In this document: in pieces, positions 7,890 to 14,930 of the stretch
Position numbering within the stretch: position 1 is the first letter of the stretch
Layout of the letters: every line of letters starts with the position of its first letter
Assembly: GCA_964597305.1 (NCBI GenBank)
Contig: CAZQWU010000015.1
Location: 1-27,117 of the forward strand
Direction: 5' to 3'
DNA length: 27,117 nucleotides
Origin: UBA7398 sp964597305
GTDB lineage: Bacteria; Actinomycetota; Actinomycetes; Nanopelagicales; Nanopelagicaceae
The notes under the pieces: model-generated
The model's database searches: none
What the model saw: only the letters and a program-made list of their open reading frames with translations
Told to the model about the DNA's origin: nothing
Translations under genes and position numbers: made by a program

Positions 7890-7894
7890 CCTAC

Positions 7895-9082
7895 ATGCAT
7901 GAGCGCAAAGCGATTATCGCTGAAGCGGTCCGTACTCCATTTGGCGCTTACTTTGGCGCTCTCTCAAATATTCGACCAGATGATCTTCTGGGTTTCACGA
8001 TTAAAGAATTAATGAAAAAAGTTCCTCAACTATCGCCAGATCGAATTGATGATGTCGTGATGGGTGATTCAAATGGCGCTGGTGAAGATAACCGCAATGT
8101 TGCGCGAATGGGTGCGCTCTTAGCTGGACTTCCACCTACTGTCCCTGGTGTCACGATTAATCGTCTCTGTGGTTCTGGCGGTGAAGCAATTGTGCAAGCA
8201 GCTCGCGCAGTTCGAATTGGTGATTACTCTGCGGTGATAGCTGGTGGCGTCGAATCTATGTCGCGCGCGCCTTGGATTGTGCAACGTGATTCAAAGAAGA
8301 AACCAGAGACTCTGGACGATAAAGAATGGCATCAATCAACTGTCGGTTGGCGCATGGTAAATCCCCAATTTGATTCTGCGTGGACGCAATCTTTGGGTAG
8401 ATGTTCAGAAGAAGTTGCGCAGCGATTTAACATTTCGCGAAAACACATGGATGAATGGTCTCTTCGATCTCACCAACGAGCAGCACAGGCATGGGACAAA
8501 AAACTGCACGATGGCTTTGTTGTTCCGTTTAATGGATTAACAGTCGATGAATCAATTCGCCGCGATACTTCCATGGAAAAACTTGCTGCGCTACCGTCTG
8601 CATTTTCTGATGGTGGTGAAGGTACTGCAGGCAATTCCTCTCCTATTAATGATGGCGCAGTTGCCATGCTCATTACCCATGAAGAGCTCCTTGATGAACT
8701 TGGTCTCACTGGAATTGGCCGAATCGTTGCCTCACAAGTCGTCGCGACAACTCCCAATGAGTTTTCACGAGCACCGGTTATTGCGATTAATCGCGTACTC
8801 AAGAAAATTGATAAGTCAATCTCAGATATTTCGTTGTGGGAAATTAATGAAGCATTTGCGTCAATGGTGCTAACAGTGCTCCACGAGTTACCTGACATTG
8901 ACCCAGAGAAAGTAAATGTGAATGGTGGGGCGATTGCGATTGGACATCCAGTCGGCGCTTCTGCTGCGCGCGTCACTGTTGATTGCGCTCGCGAATTGAA
9001 GCGACGTGGTGGGGGTTTAGGCATTGTCGCCGCCTGTATCGGTGTTGGCCTTGGTATTGCAACTGTTATTGAAGTGAATTGA
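7895..9082 (+). CDS. thiolase, 3-oxoadipyl-CoA thiolase-like (PcaF/PaaJ type)
   Basis: This 395-aa thiolase cleaves a beta-ketoacyl-CoA with CoA, or runs in reverse. It has the nucleophilic Cys92 (NRLCGSGGEA), NEAFA, His351 in GGAIAIGHPVGASAAR, and the second catalytic Cys381 (AACIGVG). The GWRMVNP stretch in the loop region resembles beta-ketoadipyl-CoA thiolases, suggesting a dicarboxylate 3-oxoacyl-CoA substrate. The ATG is placed just after a -10 element without a Shine-Dalgarno sequence. It leads a plus-strand operon with a BadI-like hydrolase 17 bp downstream. I infer that it performs the last step of the ring-degradation route, possibly on 2-methyl-3-oxoadipyl-CoA to give propionyl-CoA and succinyl-CoA. 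Confidence 0.88.
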   Translation: MHERKAIIAEAVRTPFGAYFGALSNIRPDDLLGFTIKELMKKVPQLSPDRIDDVVMGDSNGAGEDNRNVARMGALLAGLPPTVPGVTINRLCGSGGEAIVQAARAVRIGDYSAVIAGGVESMSRAPWIVQRDSKKKPETLDDKEWHQSTVGWRMVNPQFDSAWTQSLGRCSEEVAQRFNISRKHMDEWSLRSHQRAAQAWDKKLHDGFVVPFNGLTVDESIRRDTSMEKLAALPSAFSDGGEGTAGNSSPINDGAVAMLITHEELLDELGLTGIGRIVASQVVATTPNEFSRAPVIAINRVLKKIDKSISDISLWEINEAFASMVLTVLHELPDIDPEKVNVNGGAIAIGHPVGASAARVTVDCARELKRRGGGLGIVAACIGVGLGIATVIEVN

Positions 9083-9087
9083 AAAGG

Positions 9088-9093
9088 TAAAGT
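9088..9093 (+). promoter_or_regulatory. possible internal -10 element before the BadI-like gene
   Basis: TAAAGT ends 6 bases before ATG 9100, the same geometry as the other leaderless candidates here. It overlaps a weak AAAGG sequence that could instead act as a ribosome binding site, so the reading is ambiguous. Confidence 0.3.
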
Positions 9094-9099
9094 GAGAAC

Positions 9100-9897
9100 A
9101 TGATCAAACCTAGTGAATTCACCGATGTTCGTTATGACATTTCCGATTCCATCGCGACTATCACAATAAATAGACCAGATCGATATAACGCACTTCGCGG
9201 ACGTACCGTTGATGAATTACTCGCAGCATTTAAACATGCCTGGGTTGATACATCAGTGGGTGCGATTATTTTGACTGGAGCAGGCGAAAAAGCTTTTTGC
9301 TCCGGCGGAGATCAGAAGGAACGTGCAGCTACTGGTGGTTATGGCGAAACAGAGACCGGAATGTTTGAAATTGAATCGCTACATAAACTTATTCGCGCAG
9401 TACCTAAACCAGTAATCGCCGCAGTGAATGGTTTTGCTATTGGTGGTGGCCACGTATTGCATGTGCTCTGTGATTTATCAATCGCGTCGGATACTGCGAA
9501 GTTTGGACAAGTAGGCCCGCGTGTTGGTTCCTTTGATGCTGGATTTGGAACTGCGTACCTCGCCCGCGTAGTTGGCGAGAAACGTGCTCGTGAAATTTGG
9601 TTTCTTTGCGATCAATATGACGCAGTAACTGCAGAACGTTGGGGTTTAGTAAACAAAGTAGTTGCGCCGAGTGAATTAATGTCTGAGGCGCGTGAATGGG
9701 CAGCAAAAATTTCGAGCCTCTCACCCACAGCGCTCAAAACTCTCAAGCACTCTTTCAATGCAGATTCTGACCATATTGGTGGTCTGCAATCACTCGCCTT
9801 TGATGTACTTGACCTCTATACCGATACTGATGAGGCAAAAGAAGGTGGGAAAGCATTTACCGAAAAACGTGCTCCCAACTTCAAGAAATTCCGCTAA
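9100..9897 (+). CDS. crotonase-family hydrolase, BadI/MenB-like (2-ketocyclohexanecarboxyl-CoA hydrolase type)
   Basis: This 265-aa crotonase-fold enzyme belongs to the MenB/BadI branch. The shared signatures are CSGGDQ (67-72), the oxyanion-hole segment IGGGHVL (114-120), GQVGPRVGSFDAGFGTAY (136-153) and REIWFLC (164-170). Compared with MenB, the N-terminal half (VDELLAAFKHAW), SPTALK and the end LYTDTDEAKEG look closer to BadI. BadI opens the ring of a 2-oxocyclohexane-carbonyl-CoA by a retro-Dieckmann (retro-Claisen) hydrolysis. MenB is an alternative, but no other menaquinone gene is present. Encoded between the thiolase and a transporter, it is best read as the ring-opening enzyme of the anthranilate route. 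The downstream EamA gene starts at the base after its stop. Confidence 0.82.
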   Translation: MIKPSEFTDVRYDISDSIATITINRPDRYNALRGRTVDELLAAFKHAWVDTSVGAIILTGAGEKAFCSGGDQKERAATGGYGETETGMFEIESLHKLIRAVPKPVIAAVNGFAIGGGHVLHVLCDLSIASDTAKFGQVGPRVGSFDAGFGTAYLARVVGEKRAREIWFLCDQYDAVTAERWGLVNKVVAPSELMSEAREWAAKISSLSPTALKTLKHSFNADSDHIGGLQSLAFDVLDLYTDTDEAKEGGKAFTEKRAPNFKKFR

Positions 9898-10800
9898 ATG
9901 AATGAGTCCCGACGCGATATTCGCGTGGGTGGATTAATAGCTTTTATTGGAATTTTTCTCTTCGCACTTTCGGTGCCTATGACAAAGTGGGCGCTAGAAA
10001 GCTTCAATCCCTATTTCACGGCAACCGGCAGAGCATGTATTGCTGGGGTAATCGCTCTGTTCATTATCGGAGTTCGGCGCGAGAAATTTCTGCGCAAAGA
10101 ATTACGGCGACCACTTTTCTTTACTGCGCTTGGCGCTGTTTTCGGCTGGCCAATTTTGATCGCACTTGCACTTGAACGAACTACGTCAGCTCACGTCTCT
10201 GTTATCGCTGCGATTATGCCGTTGGTTACTGCGGTATTAGCGGTACTTCGACGCCATCAACATGTTCCCGCGCAATTTTGGTTCGCCGCAATTCTTGGCA
10301 CAGTTGGCTTGATTATTTTCTCGATTACTCGTTCCGGATTTGGCCAATCTGATCCCATCGCAGATGTTCTTATAATCGGTGCCGTCTTTTTCTCTTCCTA
10401 CTGTTACGTTGAAGGCGCCATCCTTGCTCGTGAAATTCCTGGTTGGCTAGTGAGTTCATGGATTGTGTTAGTAACGTTGCCTATCAATATTGTGGCGTCA
10501 ATTGCGCTGTGGATATTCACCCACCAGAACTACACCATTACTGCCCATGGCATCATCGGACTTTTATATATTGGAATGTTCTCCATGTACTTTGGTTTTT
10601 GGTTCTGGTACCACGGTCTCGCCCGCGCTGGAACGGTTCGAGGTTCACAGATTCAACAATTACAAGCGTTAATGACGTTGGCATGGTCAGCCCTTTTATT
10701 GGGAGAAAGTGTGACCATGGTCGAAATCGTGGCAGCGCTTTTCGTTATTTTCTGCGTCGCGTGGGCGCAGATTACGTCATATCGAAGTGCGACGGTTTAG
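9898..10800 (+). CDS. EamA-family (drug/metabolite transporter superfamily) permease
   Basis: This 300-aa inner-membrane protein has about ten hydrophobic segments in two repeats, the EamA/DMT architecture. The first helix is roughly residues 11-30 (GLIAFIGIFLFALSVPMTKW), and a long repeat-2 helix pair ends at about 295. Substrate and direction of transport cannot be read from the sequence. Its ATG follows the BadI-like stop codon without a gap, so it is cotranslated with catabolic enzymes and may move tryptophan, kynurenine, anthranilate or a breakdown acid. Its TAG overlaps the TAA of the convergent dioxygenase gene by 3 bases. Confidence 0.85.
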   Translation: MNESRRDIRVGGLIAFIGIFLFALSVPMTKWALESFNPYFTATGRACIAGVIALFIIGVRREKFLRKELRRPLFFTALGAVFGWPILIALALERTTSAHVSVIAAIMPLVTAVLAVLRRHQHVPAQFWFAAILGTVGLIIFSITRSGFGQSDPIADVLIIGAVFFSSYCYVEGAILAREIPGWLVSSWIVLVTLPINIVASIALWIFTHQNYTITAHGIIGLLYIGMFSMYFGFWFWYHGLARAGTVRGSQIQQLQALMTLAWSALLLGESVTMVEIVAALFVIFCVAWAQITSYRSATV

Positions 10801-11516
10801 TACGCAGTCCCTTTTTTCTCTTGATCGAGCGCGTAATTGGTGATGGTCGTTCGGATATCCCACAACTCAGGGAAGAAACAGAACGAATTGAGTTTGCTCA
10901 ATACTTCTACCGGAGTTCCCTGCGTTCCGGAAACTTTTGCACCGATACTTCGCTCTACAACTTTGAAGTGTCGATGACGCCAGAGAATAACTCGTTCATC
11001 GACTTCTAATAGCGCTTCGGCTAATTGATAGAGATCTTCATATTTTCGATCGTTGAGGAAGAGAGTGAGTAAATCAATCCCTGCATCGGTAAGCAGTCGC
11101 GTAAATTCTTTGCCAAGCTGCGGGATTCCTTTGCGAAGCCCGTTAAAGCCTGGTGAATCAAAGCCTGATCCGTGGCCCAACGCACGTCGAACTTGTTGAT
11201 AATCCCACGGTGACATCTTTTCTAACATATCAAGTGCGTAATGACATTGCCGCATACACAAAACAACACGATCAAGCATGCGGAGCGCAATGCGGATGTC
11301 ATTCTTTTTTAAACTCTCAACCGCTTCATGGACTTCACTAATGGCAAGTTTTAACCAGAGTTCTGATGATTGATGCACTACCGCGAAAAGTAATTCGTCG
11401 CGATGTTCCCATTCATCGGGGCCTTTTTGCAGACTGAGTAATTCATCAGTTCGCACGTAATTTTCGTAATCGCTTTTCGCGGTTCCGGTTAGGACTGGTT
11501 TTTTTGCGTCGCTCAT
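10797..11516 (-). CDS. tryptophan 2,3-dioxygenase family protein
   Basis: This haem dioxygenase family (cytosolic) opens the indole ring of L-tryptophan to N-formylkynurenine. The 239-aa protein has the family start YVRTDELLSLQ (20-30), the HQSSELWLKL helix with active-site His48, Arg110 at the substrate carboxylate position, and the proximal haem ligand His183 (RHRHF). It is on the short side and differs at two usually conserved places: SGFDSPGF (117-124) instead of SGFQSxxYR, and GTQGTP (197-202) instead of GTGGSxG. The substrate could therefore be tryptophan or a relative. It has its own promoter and shares the strand with the bicupin 68 bp upstream. With the formamidase and kynureninase-like gene nearby, it is the likely entry point of the pathway. 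Confidence 0.85.
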   Translation of the reverse strand: MSDAKKPVLTGTAKSDYENYVRTDELLSLQKGPDEWEHRDELLFAVVHQSSELWLKLAISEVHEAVESLKKNDIRIALRMLDRVVLCMRQCHYALDMLEKMSPWDYQQVRRALGHGSGFDSPGFNGLRKGIPQLGKEFTRLLTDAGIDLLTLFLNDRKYEDLYQLAEALLEVDERVILWRHRHFKVVERSIGAKVSGTQGTPVEVLSKLNSFCFFPELWDIRTTITNYALDQEKKGTAY

Positions 11517-11523
11517 GATGATG

Positions 11524-11551
11524 AGGATAGCAATGGTGAGATGATGTTCAA
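11524..11551 (-). promoter_or_regulatory. promoter of the tryptophan dioxygenase gene (leaderless)
   Basis: On the minus strand TTGAAC (11551-11546) and TATCCT (11529-11524) are spaced 16 bases apart. The -10 ends 7 bases before ATG 11516, so transcription would start at or near the start codon. No Shine-Dalgarno sequence is present. Confidence 0.6.
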
Positions 11552-11584
11552 GAGTTTTTCTTGTGATGTGCTCAACGAAGAGCG

Positions 11585-12361
11585 CTACTCCTCGAGATTA
11601 TTAGGCGCTGGCCGGCCATCGGGATAGTACGCCGCAGATGGACTTCCCTCCGGACGAAATACACCGAGGATCCAGACATCTTCTGGATTCGCATTGTGAA
11701 TCGCGTGGAGATAGCGCGGTGCAATATGAAATGCCGACCCTTTTTTTAATTCTTGAAATTCGTGATCGCCAGTATTGAGTCCACCGTTGCCATTAACTAT
11801 CATGCAAATTTCATCGTAAAGGTGATAATGCTCAGGCGCACCAGATGTTGGAATAAATCCAACAAACATCGTGGCACCACGACTTGCTTGATTTTTATCA
11901 AAGAGAATTTCAAATTCTCGATCGGATGACGCGCTCTGTTTATTTGCTGCACCTAACGCAGTCACGACTACCCGTTGTGAAAGATCAACCTCTTTCGCGA
12001 GCCGCTTTGCCCACGGCGTTGCTGGGCCAGGAACATAAATAACGACAACGGAGAGAGTTGACGTTGTCGATACCTGTGCCTGTTCTCCAGCAAGCAACAT
12101 GCCAGCGCTACCTTCTTTGATGGAATATTTTTGGCCAGCGCTCTCGATATTTCCTTCACCAGCAAGGATGTACAAATAAACATCATTTCCTTCACACATA
12201 AGCGTATGCGACGCCACAACCAATTCGAATTGTTGCGCCGACAATGGTTCGGCGTAGTGTCCGGCAGGCACAATGTCGAATACGTCGACGCCATTCGCAA
12301 TAGTGCGGCGAGGTGCAGAATTTTTATCGCGTACAACTCCAGGAACGATCATGGCGCTCAT
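11585..12361 (-). CDS. bicupin protein with one intact metal site, function unknown
   Basis: This 258-aa protein has two cupin beta-barrels. The C-terminal one keeps a full metal site: His178 and His180 (EHYHLYDE), Glu184 and His219 (APRYLHAIHN). The N-terminal barrel (about 25-110) has the fold pattern (YILAGEGNIES, SAGMLLAGEQ) but no HxH motif. The family ranges over dioxygenases, isomerases, deaminating hydrolases and binding proteins. Position between the tryptophan dioxygenase and OsmC suggests an aromatic or ring-cleavage-related job, perhaps on a kynurenine-derived compound, but the sequence does not settle it. GGAAG about 9 bases before the ATG may be the ribosome binding site. Confidence 0.75.
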   Translation of the reverse strand: MSAMIVPGVVRDKNSAPRRTIANGVDVFDIVPAGHYAEPLSAQQFELVVASHTLMCEGNDVYLYILAGEGNIESAGQKYSIKEGSAGMLLAGEQAQVSTTSTLSVVVIYVPGPATPWAKRLAKEVDLSQRVVVTALGAANKQSASSDREFEILFDKNQASRGATMFVGFIPTSGAPEHYHLYDEICMIVNGNGGLNTGDHEFQELKKGSAFHIAPRYLHAIHNANPEDVWILGVFRPEGSPSAAYYPDGRPAPNNLEE

Positions 12362-12382
12362 TATCTAGTACTTCCGGCAAAG

Positions 12383-12411
12383 TTGCGTCCGTGCGCGCGC
12401 AGAGTTAAGTT
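12383..12411 (+). promoter_or_regulatory. promoter of the OsmC gene (leaderless)
   Basis: TTGCGT (12383-12388) and TAAGTT (12406-12411) are 17 bases apart. The -10 ends 6 bases before ATG 12418, with no Shine-Dalgarno sequence between them. Confidence 0.55.
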
Positions 12412-12417
12412 CACCTC

Positions 12418-12849
12418 ATGAGCAAACATCGAGGTTCAGCAATCTGGTCTGGTTCCGTTCCTACCGGCAAAGGAACAATGAAATTAGGGCTTGGTGGTCC
12501 GGAAGTTCCCTATAACTTAATTGCCCGCGTTGAAGAAGAAAAAGGTACGAATCCAGAACAAATGATTGCAGCTGCCCATGCTGGATGTTTCTCCATGGCG
12601 CTTACCAGCATCTTGGAAGATGCAGGATTTAATGGGTCAGAGATCACGATCTCAACAGACGTCACGGCAACCCTGGAGCAAAAGTCAGATGGTTTTTGGA
12701 TTACGACGCTCCACGTAGTTTGTCGCGGAACTGTTCCGGGTATTTCTTCAGAAGATTTTATTACCCATGCAGAGCGAGCGAAGAAAACCTGCCCGGTTTC
12801 AAAGTTGTATGCATCGGCAACGATTACGCTCGATGCGGCGCTCAACTAA
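12418..12849 (+). CDS. OsmC-family peroxiredoxin
   Basis: This 143-aa OsmC/Ohr-fold protein reduces organic hydroperoxides using two cysteines. Both are present: Cys57 (AHAGCFSMAL) and Cys125 (KKTCPVSKLY). The arrangement and the ATITLDA end match OsmC rather than Ohr. It is transcribed alone from a leaderless promoter, divergent from the bicupin and convergent with the kynureninase-like gene 10 bp away. A protective role against peroxides formed by the neighbouring flavin or haem oxygenases is plausible but is inference. Confidence 0.88.
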   Translation: MSKHRGSAIWSGSVPTGKGTMKLGLGGPEVPYNLIARVEEEKGTNPEQMIAAAHAGCFSMALTSILEDAGFNGSEITISTDVTATLEQKSDGFWITTLHVVCRGTVPGISSEDFITHAERAKKTCPVSKLYASATITLDAALN

Positions 12850-12859
12850 CTACGAACGT

Positions 12860-14005
12860 CTAAGCCAATAAATTTTTATTTTTGGCGATCGCAGCAACGC
12901 ATCGATCCATATCGTCAAAATTGTTGTAAAAATGCGGACTAATTCGTAAATTATTGTCGCGATAGGAAACAACCACTTTTTCGAGTGCAAGTTTTGCTGT
13001 CATCTCATGGTCATCGGTGCATTTCACCGCCAACATCGCACCGTGATCGCGCTCTGGCGTTGCAAATTTCCCGCCTAATTTTCGAATTTCGGAGCGAAGA
13101 TAATCATGAAGAGCGAGCGAATGCTTATACGAATTTTCAATCCCAACTTTGAGGAGTAACTCCACGCCCGCTTTAGCCGCATACAAACTTGGAACTGGTG
13201 GGGTACCAGCTTCAAAACGGCGGGCATCCCACGTTGGTTCGTACTTATCAATTGCCATTTCAAAGATATCGCGCGCTGCAAACCAACCCGTCATCGTAGG
13301 AATAATTTTCGAATTGATGTTGACCAACATAAATCCGAGACCTGGCATACTCAAGAAATATTTAAGAACTCCACCGACAAGAAAATCGGCGCCTAGCTCC
13401 TCAAAGTTAATTGGGTATGAGCCACCAGATTGATAGGCGTCAACCAAAACTGGAATCCCTTTTTCGTGCGCTAATTTCACGGCAGATTTAATGTCTGTCA
13501 TGGCACCGTTTCGATAGCAAACGTGGGTGATGGCCAGGATCGCAGTTGAGTCGTTGAGTTCAGCGTCAACTTTTTTAAGATCAAGCGTGTTATCTACTTC
13601 GGCAGGCACATGCACTACCTGCGCACCGCGTAATTCTTGAGCATGCGCAATCTGACCTAGCGTTGGAAATTCAAGTCCTGTTGTTACGATGCGATTTCGC
13701 TTGCCAGAAAAATTAATCGCACTCATTAATGAATTGATGCTGGCTGAGGCTGATGCTGTGAGCGCTACTTGAGTTGTTGAAGTTTTGAATGCACGAGCCA
13801 GTGCCGAACGAACGCCTTCTTGTGCCATCACCCATTCATCCCAGAGTGAACCTCGATCATCCATGCCATTCATATAGTGATTCATCGCTGCGCGAACTTC
13901 ATACGAAAGCGCACCTTGTGAACAACTATTGATATATGTCACCGAATCAAAAACAGGGAAATGATCGCGAAAGCGAAGTGAAGTATCGAGCGCCTCAGTT
14001 GTCAT
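12860..14005 (-). CDS. PLP-dependent class V aminotransferase-fold enzyme, probable kynureninase-like hydrolase
   Basis: This is a 381-aa fold-type I, class V PLP enzyme. The cofactor Lys215 lies in VGGVLKYFLSMPG, a kynureninase-style Lys-Tyr followed by a Pro-Gly turn. Asp189 (LVDAYQSGG) would bind the pyridine nitrogen. It is shorter than typical kynureninases and lacks some of their signatures, so a cysteine-desulfurase-like or epimerase-like activity is possible from sequence alone. The neighbouring tryptophan dioxygenase, KynB-like formamidase and 2-aminobenzoyl-CoA enzyme make cleavage of kynurenine to anthranilate and alanine the best reading. It follows the second SDR after 17 bp and is probably cotranscribed with it. 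I see no strong ribosome binding site. Confidence 0.65.
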   Translation of the reverse strand: MTTEALDTSLRFRDHFPVFDSVTYINSCSQGALSYEVRAAMNHYMNGMDDRGSLWDEWVMAQEGVRSALARAFKTSTTQVALTASASASINSLMSAINFSGKRNRIVTTGLEFPTLGQIAHAQELRGAQVVHVPAEVDNTLDLKKVDAELNDSTAILAITHVCYRNGAMTDIKSAVKLAHEKGIPVLVDAYQSGGSYPINFEELGADFLVGGVLKYFLSMPGLGFMLVNINSKIIPTMTGWFAARDIFEMAIDKYEPTWDARRFEAGTPPVPSLYAAKAGVELLLKVGIENSYKHSLALHDYLRSEIRKLGGKFATPERDHGAMLAVKCTDDHEMTAKLALEKVVVSYRDNNLRISPHFYNNFDDMDRCVAAIAKNKNLLA

Positions 14006-14022
14006 AGCGTAAGTCTGCCATG

Positions 14023-14802
14023 TCAGGAGCTTGGCATTAACCGACCACCGTTGACATCAAGAACTGTCCCTGTCATATAGGAGGCGGCATCGCTTGCCAA
14101 GAAGAGAACTGGTTGAACACACTCTGAAATATCTGGCATTCGTTTCAACGGAATCGCATTAAGAACTTCTTGGCGTTCGTTCTCTGCAAGGGCATCGAAC
14201 ATTCCTTGCAAACGCCCCGTGAGAAATAAACCTGGCGCTATTGCGTTAACTCTGATGTTTTCTGGGCCGACTTCACGCGCTAATCGCCTCGTCAATCCAA
14301 GAATTCCTGATTTTGCTGAGGCATAAGGAACGCCAGTTACCGGACTTGCTCCACGACCGCCAATTGATGAGAAGGTGACGATTGATCCACCGCCAACTTT
14401 TTTCATATGCGGAATGACAGCTCGAGCGCAATTAAATGTACCTTTGACATTGACATCGAGCACGAGATCAATATCTGCTTCTGTAATTTGATCTAAATCA
14501 CGTGGCGTTCCTAATGAACCACCGGCGGCAGCAACCAAAATATCAATCCGGCCAAATGTGGCTGCGAAATGGGCAATGGCTGCATTCACTTCCGTTTCAT
14601 TGCGTACATCAACAACTAAACCTTCAGCCGTTGCGCCGCGACCAGTCAACTCTGCGATGCTTGAATCAAGGGTTGTTTGGTTAGTATCAATCACGCCGAC
14701 CATCGCGCCCTCTTCGACAAAGGCAGAGGCGATCGCCGAGCCAATTCCACCGCTGCCGCCAGTAATAATCGCGGCTTTACCGGTAAATCTCGCCTGTGTC
14801 AT
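14023..14802 (-). CDS. short-chain dehydrogenase/reductase (SDR), second copy
   Basis: This classical SDR is 259 aa from the start chosen here. It begins MTQARFTGKAAIITGGSGGIG, placing the cofactor loop 10 residues from the N-terminus as is usual. An Asp after the second strand (VGVIDTN) suggests NAD(H). The catalytic pair is in PYASAKSG, and the C-terminus DVNGGRLM is typical. It is not a close copy of the first SDR. TAGGGT ends 7 bases before this ATG and fits a leaderless start. Two upstream in-frame ATGs exist at 14850 (preceded by GAGG) and 14925, so 14850 is a real alternative. It is divergent from the fused monooxygenase/reductase and upstream of the kynureninase-like gene. It may act on an alicyclic CoA intermediate. 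Confidence 0.82.
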   Translation of the reverse strand: MTQARFTGKAAIITGGSGGIGSAIASAFVEEGAMVGVIDTNQTTLDSSIAELTGRGATAEGLVVDVRNETEVNAAIAHFAATFGRIDILVAAAGGSLGTPRDLDQITEADIDLVLDVNVKGTFNCARAVIPHMKKVGGGSIVTFSSIGGRGASPVTGVPYASAKSGILGLTRRLAREVGPENIRVNAIAPGLFLTGRLQGMFDALAENERQEVLNAIPLKRMPDISECVQPVLFLASDAASYMTGTVLDVNGGRLMPSS

Positions 14803-14809
14803 AGGGGTA

Positions 14810-14815
14810 ACCCTA
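14810..14815 (-). promoter_or_regulatory. possible -10 element of the second SDR operon
   Basis: Minus-strand TAGGGT ends 7 bases before ATG 14802. It would give a leaderless message if that ATG is the true start. A palindrome GGGTAACCC overlaps the same bases. Confidence 0.3.
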
Positions 14816-14918
14816 ATCACTTTATCTGGCGCTCGGAAATCAAACGCCATATTCTCGCCTCTAACTACGCTAGTCGGGAAAGCGCTTGTAGTGAAAAGTT
14901 CTTGATTCGCAAGAAAGC

Positions 14919-14922
14919 GAGG
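14919..14922 (+). promoter_or_regulatory. ribosome binding site for the GTG start of the fused monooxygenase/reductase
   Basis: GAGG lies 8 bases before GTG 14931 and supports that codon as the start. Confidence 0.55.
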
Positions 14923-14930
14923 CACAGTCA

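Noticed and set aside
8470..9024. 184-aa open frame on the minus strand inside the thiolase gene
   Set aside because: It lies wholly within a well-supported gene with intact catalytic motifs, its translation is Ser/Arg/Pro-rich without any family pattern, and it has no start signal.
9100..9897. Annotation as naphthoate synthase (MenB)
   Set aside because: There are no other menaquinone genes in the window, and parts of the sequence look nearer to BadI. It cannot be fully excluded without a tree.
14804..14815. GGGTAACCC palindrome as an operator
   Set aside because: It is only nine bases, occurs once, and may be chance overlap with the start region of the second SDR.
14803..14925. N-terminal extension of the second SDR up to ATG 14925
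   Set aside because: It would place 41 extra residues before the cofactor motif, contains a rare AGG codon and nearly abuts the divergent GTG start. The ATG at 14850 remains a weaker possibility.
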